In this document: in pieces, positions 1 to 10,461 of the stretch
Position numbering within the stretch: position 1 is the first letter of the stretch
How the letters are laid out: each line of letters begins with the position of its first letter
Source of the DNA: Myxococcales bacterium UBA5297
GTDB taxonomy: Bacteria > Myxococcota > Myxococcia > Myxococcales > UBA5297
DNA length: 41,906 bases
Assembly: GCA_002408385.1 (NCBI GenBank)
Contig: DHSB01000116.1
Span: 6,244-48,149 of the forward strand
Direction: 5' to 3'
Notes under the pieces: model-generated
Told to the model about the DNA's origin: nothing
The model's input: only the letters and a program-made list of their open reading frames with translations
The model's database searches: none
Translations under genes and position numbers: made by a program

Positions 1-31
1 CTCGGTGAGTTGCCGCAGATCCCGGACCGGC

Positions 32-71
32 CGCGAAATCGAGTTTTGGCTGCAAACGCTTCGATTTCGCG
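32..71. repeat. Perfect 11-base inverted repeat
   Basis: CGCGAAATCGA at 32-42 is matched by its exact reverse complement at 61-71 with an 18-base spacer. It could be the hairpin of a transcript ending beyond the left edge or a protein binding site. There is no T-rich tail on either side, so a classical intrinsic terminator is not shown. Confidence 0.5.
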
Positions 72-403
72 TGGTTGCCAACTCCTGACCTGGACCTTGC
101 ACGAACTCTGGAGCCCCCGTCCGCGGAAGCGAGCGGCTGGCCGGCATGGCGGGCCGGTTCGCTCGGGGATGGGCCCAAGCTCCCCAGGAAGACGACCCCT
201 CGCATGCGGCCGAGCTGCTTGCCGCTGCGGTCTCGCGCTCTTGCGGCCGCCGGCAAGGCGCCCGCGAACCCGCCTCGGCGCCGGGGCGCGGGGAGGTGTC
301 GTCGACTGCGCACCGATCGCCGCCGAGCACGCTCGTTCGCCCGATGGGCACCCGGCCGGCCGTGCCGATGCTGCGCGCAGGGCAGGCTTCTGGAACTCAC
401 GGG

Positions 404-650
404 CGCATGCGGCTCCTCCATGGCAGGACGCCTGTCAACACGCCTGGCCAACCTGAGTCCCCTTCCCGAACCGCCCGGCCCCACCGATGCCGTTTGCCGA
501 GCCCGTGCTGAGTTTTTGGCCAAGGTGCACCTGCTCGCTGGCTACACGAGAAGAGAGACCTGTCCACAGGAGGCCCGGTTGGCGAAGCGCAAACTGCCCG
601 AGGAGCCAGCCATCCGGTGGGGCGCCGCGGGGCCTGCGCCGGCCAAGGCG
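404..650 (+). repeat. Dispersed repeat R1, copy a
   Basis: About 245 bases here align in the same orientation with 9271-9516. Shared landmarks in order are GCGCATGCGGCTCCT, CGCCTGTCAA, GCCGAGCCCGTGC, GACCTGTCC and AGGAGGCC followed by GGTTGGCGAAGCGC. The two copies are diverged, with small indels. At the other copy the repeat begins at the recF start codon and ends inside the next gene; here neither side is attached to a recognisable gene. Confidence 0.8.
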
Positions 651-654
651 CCCA

Positions 655-825
655 TCCCCGGCATAGAGGCGACCAGCGCCGAGCCTCGGAGTCGAGGGAT
701 GCGCGGATTCGCCTCCCAAACCGGATTTGGACGAAGACCTCCGGCGCTCCGCCCGTGGGTTCGGCCACTTGCGGTTCCGGCCTTTCGCCCGGAACGAGCT
801 CAGGCGCGCTGTCGCGCCGCCGCGC
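655..825 (+). repeat. Dispersed repeat R2, copy a
   Basis: Aligns in direct orientation with 2340-2508. Shared blocks include TAGAGGCGACCAGCG, AGTCGAGGGAT, CCTCCGGCG and CTTGCGGTTCCGGCCTTTC. A 21-base piece of the same element, inverted, is present at about 29142-29162. No open frame is conserved between copies, which argues for a non-coding intergenic element. Confidence 0.8.
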
Positions 826-982
826 GCCTTGGCCGGAGGGGCGGTTGTGCCGCGAAAGGCTGCCCCCGGGGCCCGAGCTCGACCGCTGAGCTCGCAACCG
901 CGATGCGTGCCCCGCTCGCGTGCCCCAGGGCCGAACACCGCAGGCGACATACGTCGGGCCTCACCGAATGAGGAGAACACCC

Positions 983-1915
983 ATGGCTAAGAGAGTGCTG
1001 TTGGCGACGGAGAAGCCCTTCTCCGCGAGCGCGCGCGATCAGGTGGTCGGCATCATCAAGGAGGCGGGGTACGAGGCCGTCGTGCTCGAAGCGTACACCT
1101 CGAAGGCAGAGCTGCTCGATGCGGTCGGCGTCGCGGACGCGATGATCATCCGCAGCGACGTCGTCGACGCCGAGGTCCTGGGCGCGGGCAAGAGCCTCAA
1201 GCTCGTCGTGCGCGCCGGCTCGGGCTACGACAACGTCGACATCGCCCATGCCAAGGAGCGCGGCATCGCGGTGATGAACACGCCGGGCCAGAACGCCAAC
1301 GCGGTGGCCGAGCTGGCCATCGGTCTGATGATCTTCATGGCCCGCGGCAAGTTCGACGGAAAGACCGGCATCGAGCTGCGCGGCAAGAACCTGGGCCTGC
1401 TGGCCTTCGGCAACGCCGGGCGTGCGGTCGCCGTCGCCGCCAAGGGCTTTGGCATGACCCTGCGCGCCTACGACCCGTACATCGACGCGGCGGTGATTCG
1501 CGAGGAGGGAGTTGAACCGGTCGGCACCCCCGACGAGCTCTACCGCACCAGCAACTACCTCTCGCTGCACATCCCGAAGACCAAGGAGACCACCGGCTCC
1601 ATCGGCAAGGCCCTGCTCTCGCAGCTTCCCAAGGGCGCGACCATCATCAACACCGCCCGCGCCGAGGTCATCAACGAGCCCGAGCTGCTCGCGATCATGG
1701 AGGAGCGGGCCGACCTCAAGTACGCCACCGACGTGGCGCCGACCGCCCAGACGCACGCTGTGCTCAACGAGAAGTTCGCGGTCCGCTACTTCTGCTCGCC
1801 CAAGAAGATGGGCGCCCAGACCAACGAGGCAAACGTCAACGCGGGCCTGGCGGCCGCACGCCAGACCGTCGACTTCTTCGAGCGCAACGAGCACAAGTTC
1901 ATCGTCAATCCCTAG
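983..1915 (+). CDS. serA: D-3-phosphoglycerate dehydrogenase (short form)
   Basis: 310-residue NAD-dependent 2-hydroxyacid dehydrogenase, expected to oxidise 3-phosphoglycerate to 3-phosphohydroxypyruvate, the first step of serine synthesis in the cytoplasm. The ATG at 983 follows a GAGGAG ribosome site; an earlier in-frame start at 920 lacks one. Visible are the substrate-loop sequence RAGSGYDNVD (77-86), the block NTPGQNANAVAELAIG (99-114), the nucleotide-binding turn around 138-148 and the catalytic-type Arg226 in NTARA. The canonical Glu motif (DVFExEP) is replaced by D250-VAPTA and the canonical His of TPHxGA is replaced by Lys275 in SPKKMGAQT. There is no C-terminal ACT domain, so serine feedback of the classic type is unlikely. 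A related enzyme of the family (glyoxylate or other 2-hydroxyacid dehydrogenase) is the alternative. No other serine gene is adjacent. Confidence 0.85.
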   Translation: MAKRVLLATEKPFSASARDQVVGIIKEAGYEAVVLEAYTSKAELLDAVGVADAMIIRSDVVDAEVLGAGKSLKLVVRAGSGYDNVDIAHAKERGIAVMNTPGQNANAVAELAIGLMIFMARGKFDGKTGIELRGKNLGLLAFGNAGRAVAVAAKGFGMTLRAYDPYIDAAVIREEGVEPVGTPDELYRTSNYLSLHIPKTKETTGSIGKALLSQLPKGATIINTARAEVINEPELLAIMEERADLKYATDVAPTAQTHAVLNEKFAVRYFCSPKKMGAQTNEANVNAGLAAARQTVDFFERNEHKFIVNP

Positions 1916-1941
1916 CCCGCTGCTCGCTGGTTCCAAGAAGA

Positions 1942-1980
1942 AACGCCCGGGCGCCTCGCGCGCTCGGGCGTTTTCCTGTC
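1942..1980 (+). terminator. Intrinsic terminator after serA
   Basis: Stem AACGCCCG (1942-1949) pairs with CGGGCGTT (1965-1972), extended inside by GCGC/GCGC, and is followed by TTTTCCTGTCTT. It lies 26 bases after the serA stop. Confidence 0.85.
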
Positions 1981-2274
1981 TTGGCGGCGCGCGCCGTCCG
2001 TCGCGCCCCCGGCGGCTCGCTCGGCTCGACCTTGCGCGTTCGAGCCCCGGGCGCGGGCCACCGTTGGGGATGAGGATGGCCGCGCGCCAGATCCTCGCGG
2101 CCAGCGGTGGACTGCGAGGGTCATCGCCTCGGTCGAGGCGATGAGCGGCCTCCGCCGCCGAGAGGCAGGCCCAGGCCCGCGCGTTCGCCGGTCGAGCCCC
2201 GCGCCGCGAGCGAGGGGTGTGAAGAGGGCGCCTAGGTTCGTTGCGCCTTTTCCAAGCACCTTGGCTGCAACCGG

Positions 2275-2340
2275 GTCATCCCGAGCTTGTCACCGATCCC
2301 TTGGCCGGCTGTGACCTTGAGCTGGCAGGGCCGTTGGTTA
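2275..2340 (-). repeat. Dispersed repeat R3, copy a (inverted)
   Basis: Its reverse complement aligns with 11397-11462: shared blocks are TCAAGGTCACA, CCGGCCAAGGGA, CGGT and AGCTCGGG. It abuts repeat R2 copy b without a gap. Confidence 0.7.
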
Positions 2341-2508
2341 GGAGCGTAGAGGCGACCAGCGGGAGCCTCTGAAGTCGAGGGATTCGCGGACTCGCCGCCC
2401 AAACTTGATGTGGACAAAAACCTCCGGCGGCCCACCCGTGAATTCGGCCGCTTGCGGTTCCGGCCTTTCACGCGCAAACGAACTCTGGGGCGCGACCTCC
2501 AGTGGCGG
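2340..2508 (+). repeat. Dispersed repeat R2, copy b
   Basis: Direct copy of the element at 655-825 (about three quarters identical by eye). It begins with GAGCGTAGAGGCGACCAGCG, a string that also occurs, inverted, just after the rpe gene near 29142-29162. Confidence 0.8.
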
Positions 2509-2590
2509 GGCGGCGCACCGCGAGCCCACCAAAGCCACAAGCCCAGCAGCCGCGAGGCGCCTACGCCCGGGCCTGAAAGAGCCGGCGCCG

Positions 2591-3982
2591 TCAGGCGGCA
2601 GGCGCGGGGTCTGCGACCTGATTTGACCCTTGGTAAGGCAGCAAGAAGCAGAAGGCCGAGCCCTTCCCCTCTTCGGTCTCGAACCAGATCCGCCCGCCGT
2701 GGCGCTCGACGATGTCCCGCGCGATGGTCAGGCCGATGCCCATGCCGGCGCGGCTCGAGAGGACGCAGCCGGGCTGCGCCTGGTAGAAGCGCTCGAAGAC
2801 GTGGCAGCGCTCGTGCTCGGAGATGCCGAGCCCCTGGTCCTCGACGCGCACCACGCAGCCGTCGGCCTGCCTCAAGACCGAGACGCGCACCAGGCCGCCC
2901 TCTGGCGAGAACTTGACCGCGTTGTCGAGCAGGTTCGCCAGCACCTGTTCGATCCGCTCGCGATCGGCCTCGACACTTGCGCCCACCTCGCAGTCGAGCA
3001 GCAAGCGGTGGCGGGCCGTCAACGGCTGGACGTGGGCGATCGCCTCGGCGGCCAGCTCGCGCAGCTCGCAGCGCTGCAGGCGCAGGCACAGGCGCCCCAG
3101 GTCGACCCTCGAGAGGTCGAGCAGGTCCTCGATGAGCTGGTTCATGCGGTCACACTGCCGGTTGATGACCTCGAGCCCGCGGTCGGCCTGCGCGCCCTCG
3201 AGCCCGCGCCGGCGCAGGAGCTGCGCGTAGCCCTTGACCGAGGTGAGCGGGGTCTTCAGCTCGTGCGCGGCGATGGAGAGGAACTCGTCGCGCAGGCGCT
3301 CGAGGCGCTTCACCTCGCCGATGTCCTCGAGGCTGACGACCACGAGCGAGACCGGCAGCGGCCGCTCGCTGTGGACCGGCGCCGCGCTCATCACGACGAA
3401 GCGCTCGCTGCCGTCGCCCGCGCGCAGCATCGCCTCCTCGCGGCGCACCATCGCCCCGCCGAGCGCGCGTCCGATGGGCGAGTCCCCGGCCTGCAGGGGC
3501 GCGCCGGCCGAGTCGCGCAGCTCGAAGCGACGGCGGAAGTCCTCGACGTGGACGAGCAGCTCGGCCGCATCGCGGACCGCGAGCAGCTCGACGGCCGCGC
3601 GGTTGGCCTCGAGGATGCGCCCCTCGCCGTCGACGACGAGCACCGCGTCGACCATGCTCTCGATGGTGTCGGCGAGCGCCCGCTGCGACTGGCGCAAGGG
3701 ACGGGTCGCCACGCGCAACAGCCACAGCAGGCCCAAGGCCGAGGCGGCGACGAAGAGCCAACTGAAGAGGTCGCGGGCGTGCCCCCGCCCTATCTCGCTG
3801 GCGAACAGGCGCACGGCGAGCTCCTGGGCGAAGAGCAGCCAGATCGCTCCGAGGACCGCGTAGCCCACCGCGGCCAGCAGAGGCGCCCAGCGCCACGAGA
3901 GTCGTCTCGAGGGAGAGAAGGGATTCAAGTGCCGCCCCGGTCCCGGCCCGCCTGCGCGCCGACCGCACAAGCTGTCCTGCAC
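2591..3982 (-). CDS. PAS-domain membrane sensor histidine kinase
   Basis: 463-residue two-component sensor kinase. Two membrane helices (about 34-53 and 72-90) enclose only a very short external loop, so sensing is probably by the cytoplasmic PAS domain (about 103-225) or the membrane itself. The HisKA domain carries the phospho-accepting His240 in AAHELKTPL; the ATPase domain follows with the N box (LANLLDNAVKF, 348-358), G1 box (EDQGLGI) and G2 box (GMGIGLTIA). It would autophosphorylate His240 and pass phosphate to a response regulator, none of which is encoded nearby, so it is an orphan. The start used is GTG at 3982; it has no clear ribosome site and the first 25 residues look unconserved, so the true start may be somewhat later. 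It lies downstream of tRNA-Gln on the same strand, separated from it by a terminator. Confidence 0.9.
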   Translation of the reverse strand: MQDSLCGRRAGGPGPGRHLNPFSPSRRLSWRWAPLLAAVGYAVLGAIWLLFAQELAVRLFASEIGRGHARDLFSWLFVAASALGLLWLLRVATRPLRQSQRALADTIESMVDAVLVVDGEGRILEANRAAVELLAVRDAAELLVHVEDFRRRFELRDSAGAPLQAGDSPIGRALGGAMVRREEAMLRAGDGSERFVVMSAAPVHSERPLPVSLVVVSLEDIGEVKRLERLRDEFLSIAAHELKTPLTSVKGYAQLLRRRGLEGAQADRGLEVINRQCDRMNQLIEDLLDLSRVDLGRLCLRLQRCELRELAAEAIAHVQPLTARHRLLLDCEVGASVEADRERIEQVLANLLDNAVKFSPEGGLVRVSVLRQADGCVVRVEDQGLGISEHERCHVFERFYQAQPGCVLSSRAGMGIGLTIARDIVERHGGRIWFETEEGKGSAFCFLLPYQGSNQVADPAPAA

Positions 3983-4149
3983 TGGGGCAACACGCGTGGT
4001 GGCCGGCTTTGTTCCCGAAGAGACGACGGCCGCTGCTTCGCGTTACAGACCCCGGGGCGGCCCGCGAGCAGTCGAGGAGCTGGAGGCTGGAGCTCGTCGT
4101 GGCTCGGGGGAGAAGGCGACGCGCGCGCGCGGGGGCAGGCGCCCGGGAC

Positions 4150-4188
4150 GAAAAGAAGGCCGGGCGTCGCAGGACGTCCGGCCTTCTT
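4150..4188 (-). terminator. Intrinsic terminator after tRNA-Gln
   Basis: Perfect 11-base stem: AAGAAGGCCGG at 4153-4163 pairs with CCGGCCTTCTT at 4178-4188. Read on the minus strand it is followed by TTTTCG. It starts two bases after the tRNA end and would close a gyrB-tRNA transcript. Confidence 0.85.
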
Positions 4189-4189
4189 G

Positions 4190-4260
4190 CTGGGGCACTA
4201 GGATTCGAACCTAGATAGGAGGATTCAAAGTCCTCAGTCCTGCCTTTAGACGATGCCCCA
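4190..4260 (-). tRNA. tRNA-Gln (anticodon UUG)
   Basis: Read on the minus strand, TGGGGCA (4260-4254) pairs with TGCCCCA (4197-4191) to form the acceptor stem. The anticodon stem GAGGA/TCCTC encloses loop CTTTGAA with anticodon TTG, and the T arm has GGTTCGAATCC. G at 4190 is the discriminator base. The CCA end is not encoded (GCAA follows), so CCA must be added afterwards. It begins 35 bases after the gyrB stop and is probably co-transcribed with it. Confidence 0.95.
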
Positions 4261-4295
4261 AGAAACGGCGGCGCGCAGTCTAGGAGCCTCGCCGA

Positions 4296-7204
<2,909 letters not shown>

Positions 7205-7996
7205 ATGAAGCGCCCGTTGTTCGCATTGGTTGCCTGCTCGCTCGCCGCCTGCGTCCACAGCCGCCCAGCGCCGAGCGTCGTCAAGGCCCCACCGCGGCCC
7301 GAGGGGTGCGCCGCGGCCTCGCTCGTCGTCCTGCGCAACGTGGCGACGGCCTCCGCGGTCGATCCGGTAGAGACCGAGCGGGCGATCCTCCTCAGCGAGT
7401 CGTTCCGCGCCTCGGTCGCGGGCACCTCGCCGGCGGTCGATCTGCGCGCGGCGATGAACGTCCAGCGGGTCGGCCGCAGCGCGGTGCTCGTGGTGCGCAC
7501 CACCGCGGCCCAGCGCGCCGAAGCGCTCGCGGTGTGCAACGCGGTGCTCGACGCGGCCTTCCTCTTCGGCAACGAGGGGCTCGACTTCCTAGAGGAGCAG
7601 GCACGCGCCTTGGAGGCGGAGCTGGGCCCCAAGGAAAAGGAGCTGCGCGAATTCAACGAGAAGAACGACCTGCACGTGCTGCCACTCGCCGAGCGCCTGG
7701 CCATCGTGCAGGCGAGGATCCGCGACCTCTCCCTCGCGCAGCGGCCCGCCCGCGGCGCCCAGGCCCCCAGCCCCGCCGAGAGCGCCGCGCTCCAGGCGGC
7801 TCTCCACGAGTCGCGCGGCGAGGCGCTGCGCCTCAACGCCGTCAAGCTCGAGGCGCTGCGGCTCGAGCGCGAGCTTGAGACGGTGCGGATGCGCTATAGC
7901 CTGGTGCGCAGGAAGCTTGCCGAGGAGGCGCTGGCCAAGGTCCTCGAGCAGAACCTCCGGGTGCTCGACCGCTGCACGCCCTGCGCTGATCGGTAG
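7205..7996 (+). CDS. Lipoprotein with Wzz/GumC-like periplasmic domain
   Basis: 263-residue predicted lipoprotein. The start at 7205 follows AAGGAG; a short signal peptide ends in a lipobox LAAC (Cys16). After a Pro-rich linker the chain reads like the periplasmic part of polysaccharide chain-length (Wzz/GumC) proteins: a segment of the type VETERAILLSESFRASVAG, a strand with SAVLVVRTTAA, then FLEEQARALEAEL (about 130-142) opening a long charged coiled coil with the E..L.EFNEKNDLH pattern, ending near residue 255. Those proteins normally have two membrane helices; here there are none, so the chain would be held only by its lipid anchor. The C-terminus carries CTPC. Role in polysaccharide export is an inference; no polysaccharide gene is adjacent. 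It sits on the plus strand between recF and gyrB, both on the minus strand. Confidence 0.75.
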   Translation: MKRPLFALVACSLAACVHSRPAPSVVKAPPRPEGCAAASLVVLRNVATASAVDPVETERAILLSESFRASVAGTSPAVDLRAAMNVQRVGRSAVLVVRTTAAQRAEALAVCNAVLDAAFLFGNEGLDFLEEQARALEAELGPKEKELREFNEKNDLHVLPLAERLAIVQARIRDLSLAQRPARGAQAPSPAESAALQAALHESRGEALRLNAVKLEALRLERELETVRMRYSLVRRKLAEEALAKVLEQNLRVLDRCTPCADR

Positions 7997-8020
7997 ACCA
8001 CAGGTCGGTAGGGGCGCACA

Positions 8021-8100
8021 GCAATGCGCCCGTCGAGGAATCGGGCAGGTGCGCCGGCGATCCCGGCGGCCAGCCCTTCGGAATCGTGCTGCCGCGCAGA
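8021..8100 (+). repeat. Dispersed repeat R4, copy a
   Basis: The string GCAATGCGCCCGTCGAGGAA, extended by TCGGGCAG, recurs exactly in inverted orientation near 22472-22499, and similarity continues through GGAATCGTGCTGCCGCG. It lies just after the lipoprotein stop. In both copies a short frame starting MRPSRNRA can be read, but the peptides diverge at once and are not thought to be genes. Confidence 0.75.
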
Positions 8101-8162
8101 GGGGCCGACGGAGAGATGGCGCGGTCGCATGCCAGGCGATTCGGAGGCCGCGGAAATCCAGG

Positions 8163-9275
8163 CTACCCGGGGAGCGGGCCGAACACTCCGCGCTCGACGC
8201 CCAGGAGCCGGGCGTCTTCTCCGGCCGCCTGCCGGACGAGCCGCTCGTCGGTCGTCGTCAGGAACACCTGCAGGTTCGAGGCTCGCAAATACTCCATCAG
8301 ATGAGCGTTGCGCGCGGGGTCGAGCTCACTCGAGACGTCGTCGAGCAATAGCAACGGCGGCCGGCCCAGGCTCGCCCGCAGGTTCTCGATCTCGGCGATC
8401 TTGAGGGCGAGGACGACGGCGCGCTGCTGGCCCTGTGAGGCGAAGGAGCGCGCCGGCCTGCCGCCGAGCAACAGCTCGAGGTCGTCGGCATGCGGCCCGA
8501 CGGAGGTGAAGCCGCGCTCTTGATCGCGCGGGGCCCGACGGCGCAAGGCTGCCAGCAGCTCGCCGGCGATCTGCGGCTCGCCCCCGAGCGCCTCGGGGCC
8601 GACGCCCGAAGGCGCATAGCGCGTTTGCAGGCCGCCGTCGCCCACGGCGATGGCCTCGAAGCTCCCTTCGGCCCGCGGGCCCATCTCGGCGACCAAGGCG
8701 AGCCGCCGGGCCACGACGCGCGCCCCGGCGCGCGCGAGCGCCTCGTCGAAGGCCTCGAACAGCGCGGGGGCCGCCCGCTCCTTGAGCAGGCGGTTGCGCT
8801 GCTTGAGCGCGCGCTGATAGTCGCGGCAGGCCTCGAGGTGACCCGGGAAGCGATTGAAGACCGCACGGTCGAGCAGGCGCCGCCGACCCTCGGGGCCTCC
8901 TTTGGCTACCGAGAGGTCGTCCGGCGTGAAGGCGACCACCGAGACGCCGCCGAAGTAGTCCGTCAGGCTCTTGGCGGGCTTGCCATCGACGAACGCCTCG
9001 CGCCCGCCGGTGTGGACTTCGACCGAGATCTCCCGCTCGGCCCCGCCCAGCGCGAAGCGCCCCCTCACCCGGCCGCGCCTCTCGCCAAAGCGCACCAGCT
9101 CGGCGTAGCGCGCAGCGCGCAGCGGCCTCAACGTGGCGAGCAGATAGAGCGCCTCGAGCAGGTTGGTCTTGCCCTGGCCATTCGGGCCGACGACCACGGT
9201 CGCCCGCTCGGCGGGCAGCAGGTCGGCCGTCTCGATGTTGCGAAAATTGCGGACTTCCAGCGCGAGCAGGCGCAT
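8163..9275 (-). CDS. recF: DNA replication and repair protein RecF
   Basis: 370-residue SMC-like ATPase that helps load RecA on gapped DNA with RecO and RecR. The N-terminus (LALEVRNFRNIE) is typical; Walker A is GPNGQGKT (30-37), the signature is SFASQGQQRAVVLAL and Walker B is LLLLDDVSSELD. Length is normal for the family (about 360-380). The ATG at 9275 is preceded by GAGGAG four bases upstream, although the frame stays open to 9395. It lies on the same strand as gyrB, the classic partner. Its upstream region, including the ribosome site and start codon, is part of dispersed repeat R1. Confidence 0.95.
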   Translation of the reverse strand: MRLLALEVRNFRNIETADLLPAERATVVVGPNGQGKTNLLEALYLLATLRPLRAARYAELVRFGERRGRVRGRFALGGAEREISVEVHTGGREAFVDGKPAKSLTDYFGGVSVVAFTPDDLSVAKGGPEGRRRLLDRAVFNRFPGHLEACRDYQRALKQRNRLLKERAAPALFEAFDEALARAGARVVARRLALVAEMGPRAEGSFEAIAVGDGGLQTRYAPSGVGPEALGGEPQIAGELLAALRRRAPRDQERGFTSVGPHADDLELLLGGRPARSFASQGQQRAVVLALKIAEIENLRASLGRPPLLLLDDVSSELDPARNAHLMEYLRASNLQVFLTTTDERLVRQAAGEDARLLGVERGVFGPLPG

Positions 9276-9516
9276 GCGGCTCCTCTTGACAGGGCGCCTG
9301 TCAAAACGCAAGGCCGAGCTGAATGCCTCCCGCCGCCGCCCGGCCCCGCCCGGTGCCATTTGCCGAGCCCGTGCCGAATTTGAGCCAAGGTACATCCGCT
9401 CGCTCTCGCGCGAGCAAAGGGACCTGTCCCCAGGAGGCCAGGTTGGCGAAGCGCGAACCGCCCGAGAGGCCGGCCATCCCGTTGGACACCGCGTGGCCTC
9501 CGCCTGCCAAGGGAGG
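9271..9516 (+). repeat. Dispersed repeat R1, copy b
   Basis: Direct copy of 404-650. It begins at the recF start codon region and runs into the 5' end of the nucleotidyltransferase gene, where it supplies AGGAGG and a TTG that could serve as ribosome site and start codon (9432-9445). It therefore overlaps both divergent gene starts. Confidence 0.8.
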
Positions 9517-10360
9517 TGCGCGGCCCGCCCTCACCAGAAAAGGCCGCCCCAAGACCGTCCGGCTACCCTGGGCCCGCGCTGGCCGCTCGCAAGCCAAGAG
9601 CGCTGCCGACAGCGACTCGGCCTCGCAGGTCGCCGCCCGGCGCGCCGCGCTCGTCGCGCTCAACGAGGACCGCGTCCCGTTCGTGGTCGCCGGCGCCTAC
9701 GCGCTGCGCGAGTACACCGGCATCCGGCGCGACACCAAGGATCTCGACATCTTCTGCCAGCGCAAGGACGCCGGCCGTGCGCTGACGAGCCTTTCGCGCG
9801 TCGGGTTCCGGGTGGAGATGACCGACTCGCTCTGGCTCGCCAAGGGCTTTGCCCAGGACGGCGAGTTCGTCGACGTCATCTTCTCCTCGGGCAACGGCGT
9901 GGCCGAGGTGGACAAGCTGTGGCTGCGGCGCGCCCGGAAGGCACGGGTGCTCGGGGTCGACTCGCTCATCGCTCCTCCCGAGGAGGTGATCTGGTCCAAG
10001 AGCTATGTCCAGGAGCGCGAACGCTACGACGGCGCGGACATCCAGCACCTGCTGCTCTGGTGTGCCGAGGGCCTTGACTGGAAGCACCTGCTCGACCGGA
10101 TGCGCCCTCACCCCGAGGTCCTGCTCGCGCACCTGCTCCTGTTCCGGTTCAGCTACCCGGGCGATCGCGACAAGGTCCCGGGCTGGGTCCTCGACGAGCT
10201 GCTCGCGCTCTCGCGGCGCCCGGCCCTCGCGTCGGAGAAGCGGCTGTGCCGCGGGACGCTGCTGTCGGGGCAGCAGTACCAAGTCGACCTCGCCGAGGGA
10301 TACCGCGACGCCCGCCCGCTCGAGGTGCCCGCGTGGCGCGAACACCGCGGGCCGCCGTGA
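9443..10360 (+). CDS. Nucleotidyltransferase-fold protein
   Basis: About 305 residues. The recognisable core begins near 9660 with VPFVVAGAYALREYTGIRRDTKDLDIF, the pattern of stand-alone nucleotidyltransferase-fold proteins (glycine-rich helix cap, then the DxD metal pair in KDLDI). Later blocks (EEVIWSKSYVQERERYDGADIQHLL) fit the same group, in which a Lys and a D..D.. stretch follow the core. Substrate unknown: it could modify a nucleic acid, protein or small molecule. The start is uncertain: TTG at 9443 has AGGAGG five bases before it, but both lie in repeat R1 and the first 50 residues look non-conserved; no ATG exists between there and the core. Its stop overlaps a possible GTG start of the phosphoesterase gene (GTGA), so the two are probably co-translated. 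Confidence 0.7.
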   Translation: MAKREPPERPAIPLDTAWPPPAKGGARPALTRKGRPKTVRLPWARAGRSQAKSAADSDSASQVAARRAALVALNEDRVPFVVAGAYALREYTGIRRDTKDLDIFCQRKDAGRALTSLSRVGFRVEMTDSLWLAKGFAQDGEFVDVIFSSGNGVAEVDKLWLRRARKARVLGVDSLIAPPEEVIWSKSYVQERERYDGADIQHLLLWCAEGLDWKHLLDRMRPHPEVLLAHLLLFRFSYPGDRDKVPGWVLDELLALSRRPALASEKRLCRGTLLSGQQYQVDLAEGYRDARPLEVPAWREHRGPP

Positions 10361-10461
10361 AGAGGCCCAAGGCCTTCGTCGCCACCAATGCGCCGCTGGC
10401 CCTGGCGCCGCAGCGCGCGACCAGGCCGGTGGCCCCCGTCTCGCGAAGGGAGTCGAAGCCG

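Larger units (their letters stand above)
1..982. other. Gene-free left edge with dispersed repeats
   Basis: No convincing gene is seen up to the serA start. Long open frames exist on both strands, but they are rich in Arg, Pro, Ala and Gly, match no family and overlap one another, as expected of GC-rich non-coding DNA. The stretch holds an inverted repeat at 32-71 and the first copies of two dispersed repeats (404-650 and 655-825). An upstream gene may end outside the window. Confidence 0.6.
1981..2590. other. Gene-free stretch with repeats R3 and R2
   Basis: No gene recognised between the serA terminator and the end of the sensor kinase on the other strand. The right half is a mosaic: a reverse-oriented piece of repeat R3 (2275-2340) is joined directly to repeat R2 (2340-2508). 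The left half (1981-2270) shows nothing identifiable. Confidence 0.6.

Noticed and set aside
404..650. Possible truncated second copy of recF
   Set aside because: Similarity to the recF locus stops at the start codon; the bases that should encode RecF read MRP then a stop and show no further likeness.
75..971. 298-codon open frame on the plus strand before serA
   Set aside because: Arg/Pro/Ala-rich, no motif, runs through two diverged dispersed repeats whose copies do not keep the frame, and it overlaps other frames of equal quality.
2630..4201. 523-codon plus-strand frame
   Set aside because: Antisense shadow of the sensor kinase gene, whose HisKA and ATPase motifs are unmistakable; it also runs through the tRNA terminator.
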